From Natronobeatus ordinarius (GTDB lineage Archaea > Halobacteriota > Halobacteria > Halobacteriales > Natrialbaceae), in contig NZ_CP101456.1 in the NCBI RefSeq assembly GCF_024362485.1, forward strand, positions 2,604,001 through 2,668,000: a stretch of DNA of 64,000 bases, given 5' to 3'. Of the stretch, positions 17,003 to 26,232 are shown in pieces. Positions within the stretch are counted from its first letter, which is position 1; every line of letters starts with the position of its first letter. Below the pieces are notes generated by a model, which was given only the letters and a program-made list of their open reading frames with translations, was not told where the DNA came from and did no database searches. Position numbers and translations under genes: made by a program.

Positions 17003-17130
17003 GGGGGGTTACCGTCGATCCTCGTATACCTCTGTGAGACAAACATCTGGTATGTTGGGTTCGGCGTACAAGATCCAGAGTATCTCTCTAGGGTTCATAT
17101 AGAACGAGTCGATTATGTCATATTCAGGAG

Positions 17131-17847
17131 ATGTTCAAAAGAATTGATAAGGCGGTTTCCGATGAACTTGGCCTCTCTCGAGAGTATCTTTCTCCAATCA
17201 TCACGCACGTCCTCCTTGTTATCGGGATTTTATTTTTCAACTGGAGTGTTATCGAAATAGTCCTCCTCTACCTAATCGAGATCGCAGTCATCCACGTCCT
17301 GTTCGTAACCGTAGCGCTGTTTGCGGCACAACCGATAGAAGGCCATGACGGCGACAAATGGCAGAGAGAACCGACCCCAATTCGGCTCGTTCCGCTTCTC
17401 CCACCGGTGTATGATCGAAATGTTGGAATGGTTTTAAAATACATGTTCGTTGGAGCGATCTATATTCTTCCGTTCATGCATGCCGTAGTCCAACTCACAA
17501 ACCAGAGTATACCCTCGCTGATTTCGTCGACAGTTGCTCTTGCAATACTCGCCATTTGTATCACTCAGCTGTTGCGTGCCTGGCAACAGTTCCTTGCGGA
17601 TCAGGCATATCAAAACCGGTCGCCAGCAGAAGCGATCAAAGTCGGACTGTGGCCAATTCACGAACTCCTCGTTACCGTCTTATTCGTATTTGTACCTGTT
17701 ACTTTCATACTGGTGGCTGCTGCGTTTGCAGTAGACGGTATCGAGTCACAGACTGTCGTATTATTGGTATATGTGATCCCTATCGGCGTTGCCAGGGTCT
17801 GGCTGCAGAACGGTGGATTGACTGTGACGCTCCCCTACGAGCGATAA
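17131..17847 (+). CDS. Multi-pass membrane protein, DUF6498-like
   Basis: The 238-residue protein has about six hydrophobic segments (for example VLLVIGILFFNWSVIEIVLL, then FVTVALFAA, MFVGAIYILPFM, and two at the C-terminus). The FNWS..EIVLLYLIE pattern resembles DUF6498 haloarchaeal membrane proteins. The gene is clearly AT-richer than its neighbours and uses many A/T-ending codons, which suggests recent acquisition. CATATAG near 17097-17103 can act as TATA box, and AGGAG lies directly against the ATG. The function is unknown. Confidence 0.75.
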   Translation: MFKRIDKAVSDELGLSREYLSPIITHVLLVIGILFFNWSVIEIVLLYLIEIAVIHVLFVTVALFAAQPIEGHDGDKWQREPTPIRLVPLLPPVYDRNVGMVLKYMFVGAIYILPFMHAVVQLTNQSIPSLISSTVALAILAICITQLLRAWQQFLADQAYQNRSPAEAIKVGLWPIHELLVTVLFVFVPVTFILVAAAFAVDGIESQTVVLLVYVIPIGVARVWLQNGGLTVTLPYER

Positions 17848-18117
17848 CCCGGCCGGTAGAGCTGCCTATTTTCGGTCGACTGTCGTAACCTGTCATGACC
17901 GCGCGCCGCTGTCGGACGAGACGCTTCACGACGCAGAACACCACACCACAGCCGACCGACAGCACTGCGACCTGGTAACCAACGTTTTGGTGGGGCCGAT
18001 CGCGTTCGGTTCGACGGGCCTCGAGCGGATACGAACCGATCCCGACCGTCGGTCACCAACGGTAGGACAGCCCCAGTAGTATCGACTCGGGAACGGCTCG
18101 AGCGCATTGATTGGTAA

Positions 18118-18447
18118 CTACCCAATGAGTCCAGAGTCAGTTATAACAGCAGCAAGGAGGACAAGTCCAAGCCCGCCGACCCGAACGGCTCCTGCGAGCG
18201 ATGTTCGCTCCGACGGAACCGATTCACCGATAGCGAGGACGATGAAAACAAATCCAAGCGTCATCCAAGCCCCTGTCTCTCTAGTATACAGTAAGAAGAA
18301 AGAAAGACCTGCCGCAAACAAGAGTACAGCATTATACGGCCATCCTTTTGGCTTCTCAAAAATGTTCGAAACCCAGTTCGAGTCGGATGCCGTTCTGGAG
18401 GGCATTGTACTCTGGTAGTTCTCATACAGCCAAAAAAGTACTGCCAT
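18118..18447 (-). CDS. Small membrane protein in an AT-rich patch
   Basis: The 109-residue product has an aromatic N-terminus (MAVLFWLYENYQ) and three hydrophobic stretches: NAVLLFAAGLSFFLLY, WMTLGFVFIVLAIG and VGGLGLVLLAAVITDSGLIG. Codon use is less GC-biased than in the flanking genes, as in the 17131 gene. I do not recognise the family. The gene lies convergent with, and 270 bases from, the DUF6498-like gene. Confidence 0.6.
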   Translation of the reverse strand: MAVLFWLYENYQSTMPSRTASDSNWVSNIFEKPKGWPYNAVLLFAAGLSFFLLYTRETGAWMTLGFVFIVLAIGESVPSERTSLAGAVRVGGLGLVLLAAVITDSGLIG

Positions 18448-18661
18448 TTTCCCACATGGACTTTTATACTTGAAACAGATTACATTGCCTGCGACGTGTT
18501 CGCCCTCTACACCGGTTCGAGTACGACTTCTCGTTTTGAAGCTAGCAAATCACGCACACATTCGAGTTGCTGTCCGAACGCCTCGACCTCGCATGCCGTG
18601 GCGCAGTCCACCGCGACCTGCGCTCGAACATTTTACGTTCCAGTGATGAATCGCTACAGTC

Positions 18662-19618
18662 ATGGCCGATACTCCGCATCCGGAGGCACAGGCACTGCTC
18701 GAGCTCGCCGACCAGCTCTCGTTGCCGCCCACGTACGCGCTGTCGGTCGAGAGCGCCCGCGAGCGTCTCGAGACGCTCGTCGCCGACCAGCCGGTCGAGG
18801 ACGTCGCGAACGTAGAAACGTACTCGATTCCGGGGCCCGAGACGGCGGCCGCTGACGTGACGATTCCCGTGCGGATCTACGAACCCGAGGGCTCGCCGCC
18901 GTACCCCGTCCTCGTCTACTTCCACGGCGGCGGGTGGACGGTCGGGAGCCTCGACACCCACGACACCGTCTGTGCGGCGCTGACGAACCGGGCGAACTGC
19001 CTGACGGTGTCGGTCGACTATCGGCTGGCACCCGAACACCCCTTCCCCGCGGCCGTCGAGGATTGCTACGCCGCCCTCGAGTGGGTCGCCGCCCACGGCG
19101 CACACCTCAACGCCGACACCGACCGGATCGCGGTCGCAGGCGACAGCGCCGGGGGCAACCTGGCCGCCGCGGTGACGCTCGTGGCCCGCGACTACGGCGG
19201 GCCCAAACTCGTCCACCAGGGGCTGCTCTACCCCGCCGTCGCCTCGCCCGTCGTCCACGACTTCGAGAGCTATGCGGAGAACGCCGAGGGCTATCTCCTC
19301 GAGGCCGAAAGCGTCCGGTGGTACTACGACCAGTACGTCCAGCACCCGGTCCACGCCCGCAACGAGTACGCCGCGCCGCTGCTGGTCGACGACCTGTCGG
19401 GATTGCCGCCGGCGACGGTCGTTACGGCCGGGTTCGACCCGCTCCGGGACGAGGGAATCGCCTACGCCGAACGCCTCGCAGCCGACGACGTCGAGGTGGA
19501 GCACCGCCACTACCCGGAACAGATCCACGCCTTCGTCAGTCTCCCGACGACGATCTCACAGGGGCAGGACGAACTCGACGCCCTCGGCGAAGACCTCGCC
19601 GACGCGTTCGGCACCTGA
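18662..19618 (+). CDS. Alpha/beta hydrolase, hormone-sensitive-lipase type esterase
   Basis: The 318-residue protein shows all signatures of the HSL esterase group: oxyanion motif HGGG (88-91), DYRLAPEHPFPA, nucleophile S162 in GDSAGG, acid D259 in FDPLRDEG, and H289 in QIHAF. Such enzymes cleave short-chain carboxylic esters. There is no signal peptide, so it acts in the cytoplasm. It precedes ppc by 89 bases on the same strand; no functional link is evident. Confidence 0.93.
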   Translation: MADTPHPEAQALLELADQLSLPPTYALSVESARERLETLVADQPVEDVANVETYSIPGPETAAADVTIPVRIYEPEGSPPYPVLVYFHGGGWTVGSLDTHDTVCAALTNRANCLTVSVDYRLAPEHPFPAAVEDCYAALEWVAAHGAHLNADTDRIAVAGDSAGGNLAAAVTLVARDYGGPKLVHQGLLYPAVASPVVHDFESYAENAEGYLLEAESVRWYYDQYVQHPVHARNEYAAPLLVDDLSGLPPATVVTAGFDPLRDEGIAYAERLAADDVEVEHRHYPEQIHAFVSLPTTISQGQDELDALGEDLADAFGT

Positions 19619-19707
19619 CCGCCGAACGCCACGCCTCCACCTGATCTTCGAACACTACGCCTTCCTCATGCCCAGCATTTTTGAGCTAATCCACGTAGGG
19701 ATGTGAT

Positions 19708-22449
19708 ATGAGACTCCATAACAGAGAGGTTCGACAGGACGTCCGCGAGCTCGGGGCGTTGCTCGGGGACGTCCTCGAGGACCAGACCTCTCGGCGCGCG
19801 TTCGAGACGGTCGAGTCCTGCCGGACGGCGGCGATCGACTACCGGTCGGGCGACCTCGACTCCCGCGAACCGCTCGCGGCCGAACTCGAGGGACTGTCGC
19901 CCCACCGGCAGCGAGTCGTCGCCCGGGCCTTTACGACGTACTTCGAACTCGTCAACCTCGCCGAGGAGCGAGAACGGGTACGCTCGATCAGGCAGGACTC
20001 CCAGGACGGGACGCTCGCGGACGGCCTCGAGGCGGCGGCCGAGGAGCTCGCGACGACGGATCCGGAGACGGCCCAGGGGATCCTCGAGGACGTCCTGATC
20101 GAGCCGACGTTCACCGCCCATCCGACGGAAGCCCGGCGCAAGACGGTCAAGTCGAAGCTCCGGGAGGTCGCGACCCACCTCGAGACGCTGGATGAACGAT
20201 TGTTGACGGACAAAGAGCGCAGCCAGCTCTGGCGCGACGTCGACGCCGAGGTGACGAGTCTCTGGCAGACCCCGCAGGTGAGAAAGCGCCAACCCGAACC
20301 CGAGGACGAGGCGCGCAACGTCCAGTGGTACTTAGAGAACACGCTGTTCGACGTCGTCGGCGAGGTGTACGACGAGCTCGCCGACGCCCTCGCCGCCGAG
20401 ATCGACGCGCCCCTCGAGGTGCCCAAGCTGTTCGAGTTCCGCTCGTGGGCCGGCAGCGACCGCGACGGCAACCCCTTCGTCACGCCCGAGGTGACGGCGA
20501 TCACGCTCGAACGACAGCGAGCCGTCGTCCTCGAGAAGTACTACGAGGAGCTCAAGACGCTCTCGGGCGTGCTGAGCCAGGATGGGAGCCGCATCGACGT
20601 CGGCCCCGCGTTCGAGGTCTCGCTCGCTGACGACCGCGAGGCGCTGCCGGGGAGCGCCCGGACGGCGGACGAGCGGTATCCGGGTGAGCCCTACCGCCAG
20701 AAGCTCAAGCTGATGCGCGATAGGATCGAACGCGTCGGCGACGTCCGACCCGGCGGCTACGGCTCCGTCGAGGCGTTCATCGAGGACCTCGAGGTCCTCG
20801 CCGCGAGCCTGCGCGAGAACGGCGCGGAGACGGTCGTCGAGGCCCACGTCGATCCGCTCCGTCGGCGCGCCGAGACGTTCGGCTTCTCGCTCGCGAGCCT
20901 CGACCTGCGCGATCACCAGCAGAAACACACCGACGCCATCGCCGAGGCCCTCGAGCGCGAGGACATCGACTACGCCGGGCTCGACGAAGACGGCCGGGTC
21001 GAACTGCTCACCGACGCGATCCTGCAGGACGAACCGGTGCTGGACCTCGAGGACACCGAGGGGCTCTCGACCGACTCGGCGCGCGTCCTCGAGCTGTTCT
21101 CCCAGTTCGCCGACTGGCAACACGAGTACGGCGTGCAGGCGATCGACACCTACTGCATCTCGATGACCGAGGAGCCGAGCCACGTTCTCGAGGTACTCTT
21201 CCTGGCCGATCAGGCGGGCGTCGTCTCGCTGCCCGAACACAGCGGCCTCGACGTCGTGCCGCTGCTCGAGACCGAGTACGCCCTTTCGGGCGCCCGGCGG
21301 ATCATGGGGGCGCTGTTCGAGAACGAGGCCTACAGCCAGGCGCTCGAAGCCCGTGGGCGGACCCAGGAGATCATGCTCGGCTACTCCGACTCGAACAAGG
21401 AGAACGGGTTTTTAGCGGCGAACTGGTCGCTGTACCGGAACCAGCGTCGCCTGGGCGAGATCTGTGACGACCACGACGTGACGATGCGGCTGTTCCACGG
21501 CCGGGGCGGTTCGATCTCGCGGGGCGGCGGACCGATGAACGAGGCCATGCTCGCGCTGCCCAACAGCACGGTGACCGGCCAGATCAAGTTCACCGAACAG
21601 GGCGAGGCGATCGCCGAGAAGTACGGCAATCCCCGCATCGCCGAGCGCAACATCGAGCAGATGCTCAACGCCCAGCTGCGAGCGCGCAAGCAGGCGCTCG
21701 AGCAGCCCCGTGAAGAGGTTCCCGAGGCGTGGCTCGAGGCCGCGGCGACGATGGCCGACGCCGCCCGCGAAGAGTACCGCGACCTCTTAGAGAGCGAGGG
21801 ATTCGTCCGGTACTTCGAAGAGGCGACGCCGATCACGGTCATCGAGGACCTCGACCTCGGCTCGCGGCCCGCCTCCCGGAGCGGCGAACGCACGGTCGAG
21901 GACCTGCGGGCGATTCCGTGGGTCTTCTCCTGGACGCAGTCGCGGTGTATCCTCCCCGGCTGGTACGGCGTCGCGGCAGGGATCGACGCCTACCTCCAGG
22001 GCGAGGAGTCGCGCTCCTCGGGCCGTTCGAACGGTGACGAGCCGCGAGACGAGGGAGACGAGCTGGAGACGCTCCGGGAGATGTACGATGAGTGGCCCTT
22101 CTTCCGGACCACGCTCGACAACGCCGCGCTCTCGCTGTCGCGCACCGACCTCGAGATCGCGTCTACGTACGCCGACCTCGCCGATCCCGAACGCCGGGAG
22201 GCGTTCTTCCCGCGGCTCACCGAGGAGTACGACCGCGCCGTCGAGCTCCTCACGACGATTGGGGAGCGAGAGACCCTCCACGTTCGCGACTGGATGGGGG
22301 AAAATCTGGCGCGACGGAACCCGTACGTCGACCCGCTGAACCTGCTGCAGGCACACCTCCTCGAGCAGCCCCAGCGATCCGACGTCGAGGAGCGGACGCT
22401 CCGGCTGACGGTCAAGGGAATCGCCGCGGGGATGAAAAACACCGGCTGA
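19708..22449 (+). CDS. ppc: Phosphoenolpyruvate carboxylase
   Basis: The 913-residue protein is bacterial-type PEPC: catalytic H138 lies in TFTAHPTEARR, and the second signature is FHGRGGSISRGGGP; the GSDRDGNP loop and C-terminal KGIAAGMKNTG are also conserved. It carboxylates PEP to oxaloacetate for anaplerosis. A short insertion of about 20 polar residues near 770 (SSGRSNGDEPRDEGDE) is an acidic surface loop. The promoter probably lies in the 89-base gap after the esterase gene. Confidence 0.97.
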   Translation: MRLHNREVRQDVRELGALLGDVLEDQTSRRAFETVESCRTAAIDYRSGDLDSREPLAAELEGLSPHRQRVVARAFTTYFELVNLAEERERVRSIRQDSQDGTLADGLEAAAEELATTDPETAQGILEDVLIEPTFTAHPTEARRKTVKSKLREVATHLETLDERLLTDKERSQLWRDVDAEVTSLWQTPQVRKRQPEPEDEARNVQWYLENTLFDVVGEVYDELADALAAEIDAPLEVPKLFEFRSWAGSDRDGNPFVTPEVTAITLERQRAVVLEKYYEELKTLSGVLSQDGSRIDVGPAFEVSLADDREALPGSARTADERYPGEPYRQKLKLMRDRIERVGDVRPGGYGSVEAFIEDLEVLAASLRENGAETVVEAHVDPLRRRAETFGFSLASLDLRDHQQKHTDAIAEALEREDIDYAGLDEDGRVELLTDAILQDEPVLDLEDTEGLSTDSARVLELFSQFADWQHEYGVQAIDTYCISMTEEPSHVLEVLFLADQAGVVSLPEHSGLDVVPLLETEYALSGARRIMGALFENEAYSQALEARGRTQEIMLGYSDSNKENGFLAANWSLYRNQRRLGEICDDHDVTMRLFHGRGGSISRGGGPMNEAMLALPNSTVTGQIKFTEQGEAIAEKYGNPRIAERNIEQMLNAQLRARKQALEQPREEVPEAWLEAAATMADAAREEYRDLLESEGFVRYFEEATPITVIEDLDLGSRPASRSGERTVEDLRAIPWVFSWTQSRCILPGWYGVAAGIDAYLQGEESRSSGRSNGDEPRDEGDELETLREMYDEWPFFRTTLDNAALSLSRTDLEIASTYADLADPERREAFFPRLTEEYDRAVELLTTIGERETLHVRDWMGENLARRNPYVDPLNLLQAHLLEQPQRSDVEERTLRLTVKGIAAGMKNTG

Positions 22450-22588
22450 ACGACACGACTTAGATGGTCGTCCACCCACGACCCACCATGGGCGGCCGAT
22501 CCGATTCGAGCGAGGTGCGCCACCGCTATGAGGGAGACCTGCGACGAGGGACGTTCCTCGAGCGACCGAATCGCTTCACCATAGATCC

Positions 22589-23539
22589 CTAGTCGACGGT
22601 CGGAACCGGAACCGACTCGAGAACCGACTCGATCACGTCCGCCTTTTCGACGGCCTTGACCGTCGCGTCGGGCGTCAGCACGAGTCGATGGGTCAGGACG
22701 GGACGAGCCACGCGCTTGATGTCGTCCGGGGTGACGTACTCACGACCGGAGAGCGCCGCGTACGCCCTGGACGCCTCGAACAGCCGCTGGGTGCCACGCG
22801 GGGAGACGCCGATCTCGACCCGGCCGTCCACCCTGGTTTCGCGGGCGAGCCCGACGACGTACTCGAGGAGGTCCTCGTCGACGCGAACCGTCTCCGGAAC
22901 CTGCCGGAGCTGGGCGACGTGATCCGGCTCGAGCACGCGCTCGACCGACGGCGTCCCCACTTCGCGGCCGGCGCGCCGCCGGAGGAGTTCGACCTCGCCC
23001 GCCTGGTCGGGGTAGCCGAGGGACGTCTTCACGAGGAAGCGATCGACCTGGGCTTCGGGCAGCGGGAACGTCCCCTCCTGTTCGACGGGATTCTGCGTCG
23101 CGATGACGAAGAACGGGCGGGGAAGCTGGCGCGTCTCGCCGTCGACCGTCGCCTGCCCCTCCTCCATCGCCTCGAGCAGGGCGGCTTGGGTCTTCGGCGG
23201 CGCGCGGTTGATCTCGTCGGCGAGGACGACGTTGGCGAAGATGGGCCCTTCGTTGAACTCGAACTCGCGCGTCTCCTCGTTGAAGACGTGTGTCCCCGTG
23301 ACGTCGGCCGGCAAAAGGTCGGGCGTGAATTGGATCCGCGAAAACGAGAGCCCGAGCGCGTTTGCGACGCTCCGGGCGGTGAGCGTCTTTCCCGTCCCGG
23401 GGACGTCCTCTAAGAGCACGTGGCCACGGCCGACGACGCCGACGAGGATCGTCTCGAGAAACTCCCGCTCGCAGATGACGGCCTCGCTAATCGTCTCGAG
23501 GACGGCTGCACACTCCTTGCTCGCCTGGGAGACGTCCAT
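22589..23539 (-). CDS. MoxR-family AAA+ ATPase
   Basis: The 316-residue protein has Walker A PGTGKT (about 47-52), Walker [11 protein letters not shown], sensor [19 protein letters not shown] and the C-terminal lid. MoxR ATPases act as chaperones that insert cofactors or remodel complexes, usually beside VWA-domain and DUF58 genes; none is next to it here, which is unusual. The ATG at 23539 is preferred because the longer frame adds a non-homologous leader. It points away from the tRNA-Ser gene. Confidence 0.93.
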   Translation of the reverse strand: MDVSQASKECAAVLETISEAVICEREFLETILVGVVGRGHVLLEDVPGTGKTLTARSVANALGLSFSRIQFTPDLLPADVTGTHVFNEETREFEFNEGPIFANVVLADEINRAPPKTQAALLEAMEEGQATVDGETRQLPRPFFVIATQNPVEQEGTFPLPEAQVDRFLVKTSLGYPDQAGEVELLRRRAGREVGTPSVERVLEPDHVAQLRQVPETVRVDEDLLEYVVGLARETRVDGRVEIGVSPRGTQRLFEASRAYAALSGREYVTPDDIKRVARPVLTHRLVLTPDATVKAVEKADVIESVLESVPVPTVD

Positions 23540-23677
23540 GCTCGTGGCCCTCACACCGGCGTGGCATAGGGCTTCCGTTTCGTTGTCAGGTTCGTCGATC
23601 GAGTGCGGTCGGGACGGTGTGACACGCAACCGACGAACCGAAACGGATAAAATCGTTACCCGGGTATTTGGAGGTGA

Positions 23678-23762
23678 GCCGAGATAGCCTAGCCCGGCCA
23701 AGGCGGCAGATTCGAAATCTGCTGTCCTCACGGACACGGGAGTTCAAATCTCCCTCTCGGCG
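23678..23762 (+). tRNA. tRNA-Ser (anticodon CGA)
   Basis: The 85-base gene has acceptor stem GCCGAGA/TCTCGGC (23678-23684 with 23755-23761), discriminator G at 23762, anticodon arm CAGATT-CGA-AATCTG with CGA at 23713-23715, the long variable arm typical of serine tRNAs, and a T arm containing GTTCAAATC. No intron is visible, and CCA is not encoded. Its 3' 21 bases recur at 23876-23896. Confidence 0.97.
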
Positions 23763-23875
23763 TTTTACGGCGACAACGACCGCGAGCGAAGCGAGCGGTC
23801 CGCCGCCGTAACACGCGAACGGGGAATTTGAACTAGACCGAGGTTCTGCGCCGAAGGCGCAGGTTCTCGGGCGTA

Positions 23876-23896
23876 GTTCAACTCTCCCTCTCGGCG
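23876..23896 (+). repeat. Second copy of the tRNA-Ser 3' end (att-like)
   Basis: This 21-base stretch matches the tRNA-Ser 3' end (23742-23762) with one mismatch, 114 bases beyond the tRNA. Such direct repeats are left by integrases that use tRNA 3' ends as attachment sites. The interval carries no gene but has a hairpin (CTGCGCC-3-GGCGCAG near 23846-23862) and an inverted T-arm-like GAATTTGAAC near 23824-23833. Confidence 0.6.
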
Positions 23897-24021
23897 CTTT
23901 TCACGACGCAACACAGCGAGCACTGTGTAGCGTGTGCTCGCCGTCCGTCCACGGCCAGCCTCGGCATCGTACTTGAACGTTCGTCCCGGTGTTTAAATTC
24001 GATTACCCGGCCAGAGGGGGT

Positions 24022-24531
24022 ATGGGTTCAGAACAACGAATCCAGGATCGAACTGGTTCCCGACGATCGACCCGTTCGCTCGCCGCCGACGATCGTGCGA
24101 TCGAGGGGCTGCCGATCAGGCTCGTGATCGCGCTCATCGTGGGCGTGGTCTCACTCGGGATCATGCTCCAGATCCTCGGCGGGGTCGACACGTTCGAGGG
24201 CAACACCGAAGTGGACGTCGAGTTCGACGACGACGTGCTCGAGCTCGGTACCGGAGACGCCAACGTTACCGTTTCCGTCGTCGACGAGGACGGGAACGAA
24301 GTCACCGATGCGACGGTGATCGCGACGGCCGGCTCAGCACGGATGGACAGTGCCGTTATCGAACGCACGCCGGAAGACGACAACGAAGTGACGATCGATC
24401 TCTCGGCTGCGGGTATCGATCTCCCACCGGACCAGGACGTCGGAACCGTCGAGTTCGAGGTAGAACCTCCCGCTGGCACGAACTGGGAGGACGAGGAGCC
24501 GAACAACGAGTTGCTGGTCATCGACCAGTAG
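24022..24531 (+). CDS. Membrane-anchored extracellular protein, pilin-like N-terminus
   Basis: The 169-residue protein begins with a basic segment (MGSEQRIQDRTGSRRSTRS), then a single membrane helix in the form IRLVIALIVGVVSLGIMLQI (about 33-52), then an Ig/carboxypeptidase-regulatory-like beta domain (VTVSVVDEDGNEVTDATV). The N-terminal arrangement resembles haloarchaeal type IV pilin-like or flagellin-related families, but the exact prepilin cleavage site is not clear. The C-terminal domain would lie outside the cell. It is a single gene. Confidence 0.65.
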   Translation: MGSEQRIQDRTGSRRSTRSLAADDRAIEGLPIRLVIALIVGVVSLGIMLQILGGVDTFEGNTEVDVEFDDDVLELGTGDANVTVSVVDEDGNEVTDATVIATAGSARMDSAVIERTPEDDNEVTIDLSAAGIDLPPDQDVGTVEFEVEPPAGTNWEDEEPNNELLVIDQ

Positions 24532-24893
24532 CCGACCGGCCCGTTCGGATCACGAGGTGCGAGCAGTCGGTAATCGGTACCGATTACCGAACGGACGAAT
24601 CGAGAGTGGCCTGGCGACCCGGATCGAACTCAAAGCGGTGGATGAGCGGTGGCGAGACCGACGCAATAGCGCGCTGGCGCACCGACAGCCAGACAGCCTA
24701 TCCACTGACAGGGGAGAGTAGATACGAACCGTCTGTCGCCGGCGAGGAACCGGTGAACGATGGGGCGAGATGACAATTGTTCCCGTGATACAGAGCGCGC
24801 TGTCGGTTTCCCGGTACAACGACGCCGTGTGCGGTTACGCCGGAAATGACGTAGCCACAATCATTTATTGATCGATAGTTTCATCGTAGGCGT
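24532..24893. other. Intergenic region without recognisable gene
   Basis: About 360 bases. Nothing with a plausible product or RNA structure was found. A TATA-like CATTTATT near 24861-24868 precedes the small membrane gene at 24894 by about 30 bases, so that transcript is likely leaderless or nearly so. Confidence 0.4.
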
Positions 24894-25100
24894 ATGGACC
24901 TGAACCAGAATCCGCTCTTCTGGGCGCACCTCCGTTCGATTCAGTCGGCGATCGCTGCCCTCGCTCTCGCGGCGCTCGCACTGCCCTTTCTCCTCGAGGG
25001 GGACGAGCTGGGGCTGCTCCTCAGCATCCTCTCGCTGGTCCTTCTCGGCTACTCGTTCGTGACGGTTCAGGAAACGAAGTATCGACTGCGAAAACAGTAA
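24894..25100 (+). CDS. Small two-helix membrane protein
   Basis: The 68-residue product has two hydrophobic helices (SAIAALALAALALPFLL and LGLLLSILSLVLLGYSFVTV) and a basic end (KYRLRKQ). The ATG lies about 28 bases from a TATA-like CATTTATT. The family is not recognised; the size and topology are common among haloarchaeal hypothetical proteins. Confidence 0.65.
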   Translation: MDLNQNPLFWAHLRSIQSAIAALALAALALPFLLEGDELGLLLSILSLVLLGYSFVTVQETKYRLRKQ

Positions 25101-25202
25101 CCTCCACACATCGTCCGGGTATCGATCATAGACTGCCACCTCTCGTCTGTGGCAATCCACACCAGAGAGATCGACCAGCCATCGATAGCGCACCACACGT
25201 GC

Positions 25203-26231
25203 TCACCATCTGGCCCGGTGAACTTCGGCGACGCCGAAGGCGTCCTCGAGTTCGTGGTCGTCGAGCCGGCCGTCCCACGAGCCGAGTGGCTGGCGGTACT
25301 GCGAGGCAAACGGGCCGACCGTCACGTTCTCGAGGCGCTCGGCTTCGACCGCGAGCTCGGCGGTCACGCTGCCGTCGTCCGTGATGGCCTGCCACGCCCG
25401 CTCGCCAGTTCGTTCCCGGCTCGAGCGCTCGCGGCCACCGCGAGCCGATCCCGGGTGGTCGGGATACTCGAGCGTCGCCGGGCCGACCGCTCGCGGTTCG
25501 CCGTCGAGCCAGACGACGTTCTCGAGACCGTCGTTGAACCCCCAGACGAGGTTGAAGCCGGCGAGTTCGCCGTCGACGGCCCCGACGCCCATCGCCCACC
25601 GCCAGCGCGTCTCGCGGGCGAGCAGGCCGTGGGTGTGATCGAGCAGTCCGACGCCGTCGGCGAGCGTTCGCGACCGTCCCGCAACCGAGACGGTACCGGT
25701 CACCTGCGGTGCGAGCGCCTTCTGGGTGACGTTCAGCGCCGCTCGGTGTCCGCCGGCGACGGGACAGATCGCCGTCACGGCGTCGGCGGGCGGGGCCTCG
25801 AACGCGAGGTCGACGGCGACGTCGTCGAGGCTCCCGCGAACGCGAACGGCCGAGCCCCGGCGGTCGATCGTGAGCGGGTCGCGAGCGAGGCGGACCGTCG
25901 CGACCTGCCCTCTGGTCGGTCGCGAAGAAAGGTCGACGAGCGGGCCGGGAAGGGGCCGCGAGGCGTCGACGAGGCGCCCGCTCGTGCGGTCGGCGACCCA
26001 GCAGAAGACGGTTCCAACGGGGCCGGCGTCGACGATCGAGCCGCCGACCGCCACCTCGTCGTCCGCGGCCGCGAACCACTGCCAGTGTTTCTCCCGGAGA
26101 ATCGAGGACAGTCGTCCCGCCCCCCGCCGACGCGCCTCGAACGCCGTCGACTCGAGCGATCCCCGGTAGGTTCCGAACGCGGGATTGCCGTCGACGATCG
26201 GCGTCCGGGGAGCGGGCTCGAGGGCGGGCAC
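25203..26231 (-). CDS. DUF2804 family protein
   Basis: The 342-residue protein is beta-rich with many Trp residues; blocks such as KHWQWFAAADD, DHTHGLLARETRWRWA and GFNLVWGFNDGLENVVW match the DUF2804 pattern. This family is found in bacteria, fungi and archaea; its biochemical role is not established to my knowledge. There is no signal peptide. It overlaps nothing, but lies 1 base from the MscS gene upstream on the same strand, so they are probably co-transcribed. Confidence 0.75.
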   Translation of the reverse strand: MPALEPAPRTPIVDGNPAFGTYRGSLESTAFEARRRGAGRLSSILREKHWQWFAAADDEVAVGGSIVDAGPVGTVFCWVADRTSGRLVDASRPLPGPLVDLSSRPTRGQVATVRLARDPLTIDRRGSAVRVRGSLDDVAVDLAFEAPPADAVTAICPVAGGHRAALNVTQKALAPQVTGTVSVAGRSRTLADGVGLLDHTHGLLARETRWRWAMGVGAVDGELAGFNLVWGFNDGLENVVWLDGEPRAVGPATLEYPDHPGSARGGRERSSRERTGERAWQAITDDGSVTAELAVEAERLENVTVGPFASQYRQPLGSWDGRLDDHELEDAFGVAEVHRARW

Positions 26232-26232
26232 G

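Noticed and set aside
17780-18045. Minus-strand membrane-like fragment QVAVLSVGCGVVFCVV
   Set aside because: No start codon or promoter, and a stop directly upstream; too little to call even a pseudogene, though mentioned with the AT-rich patch.
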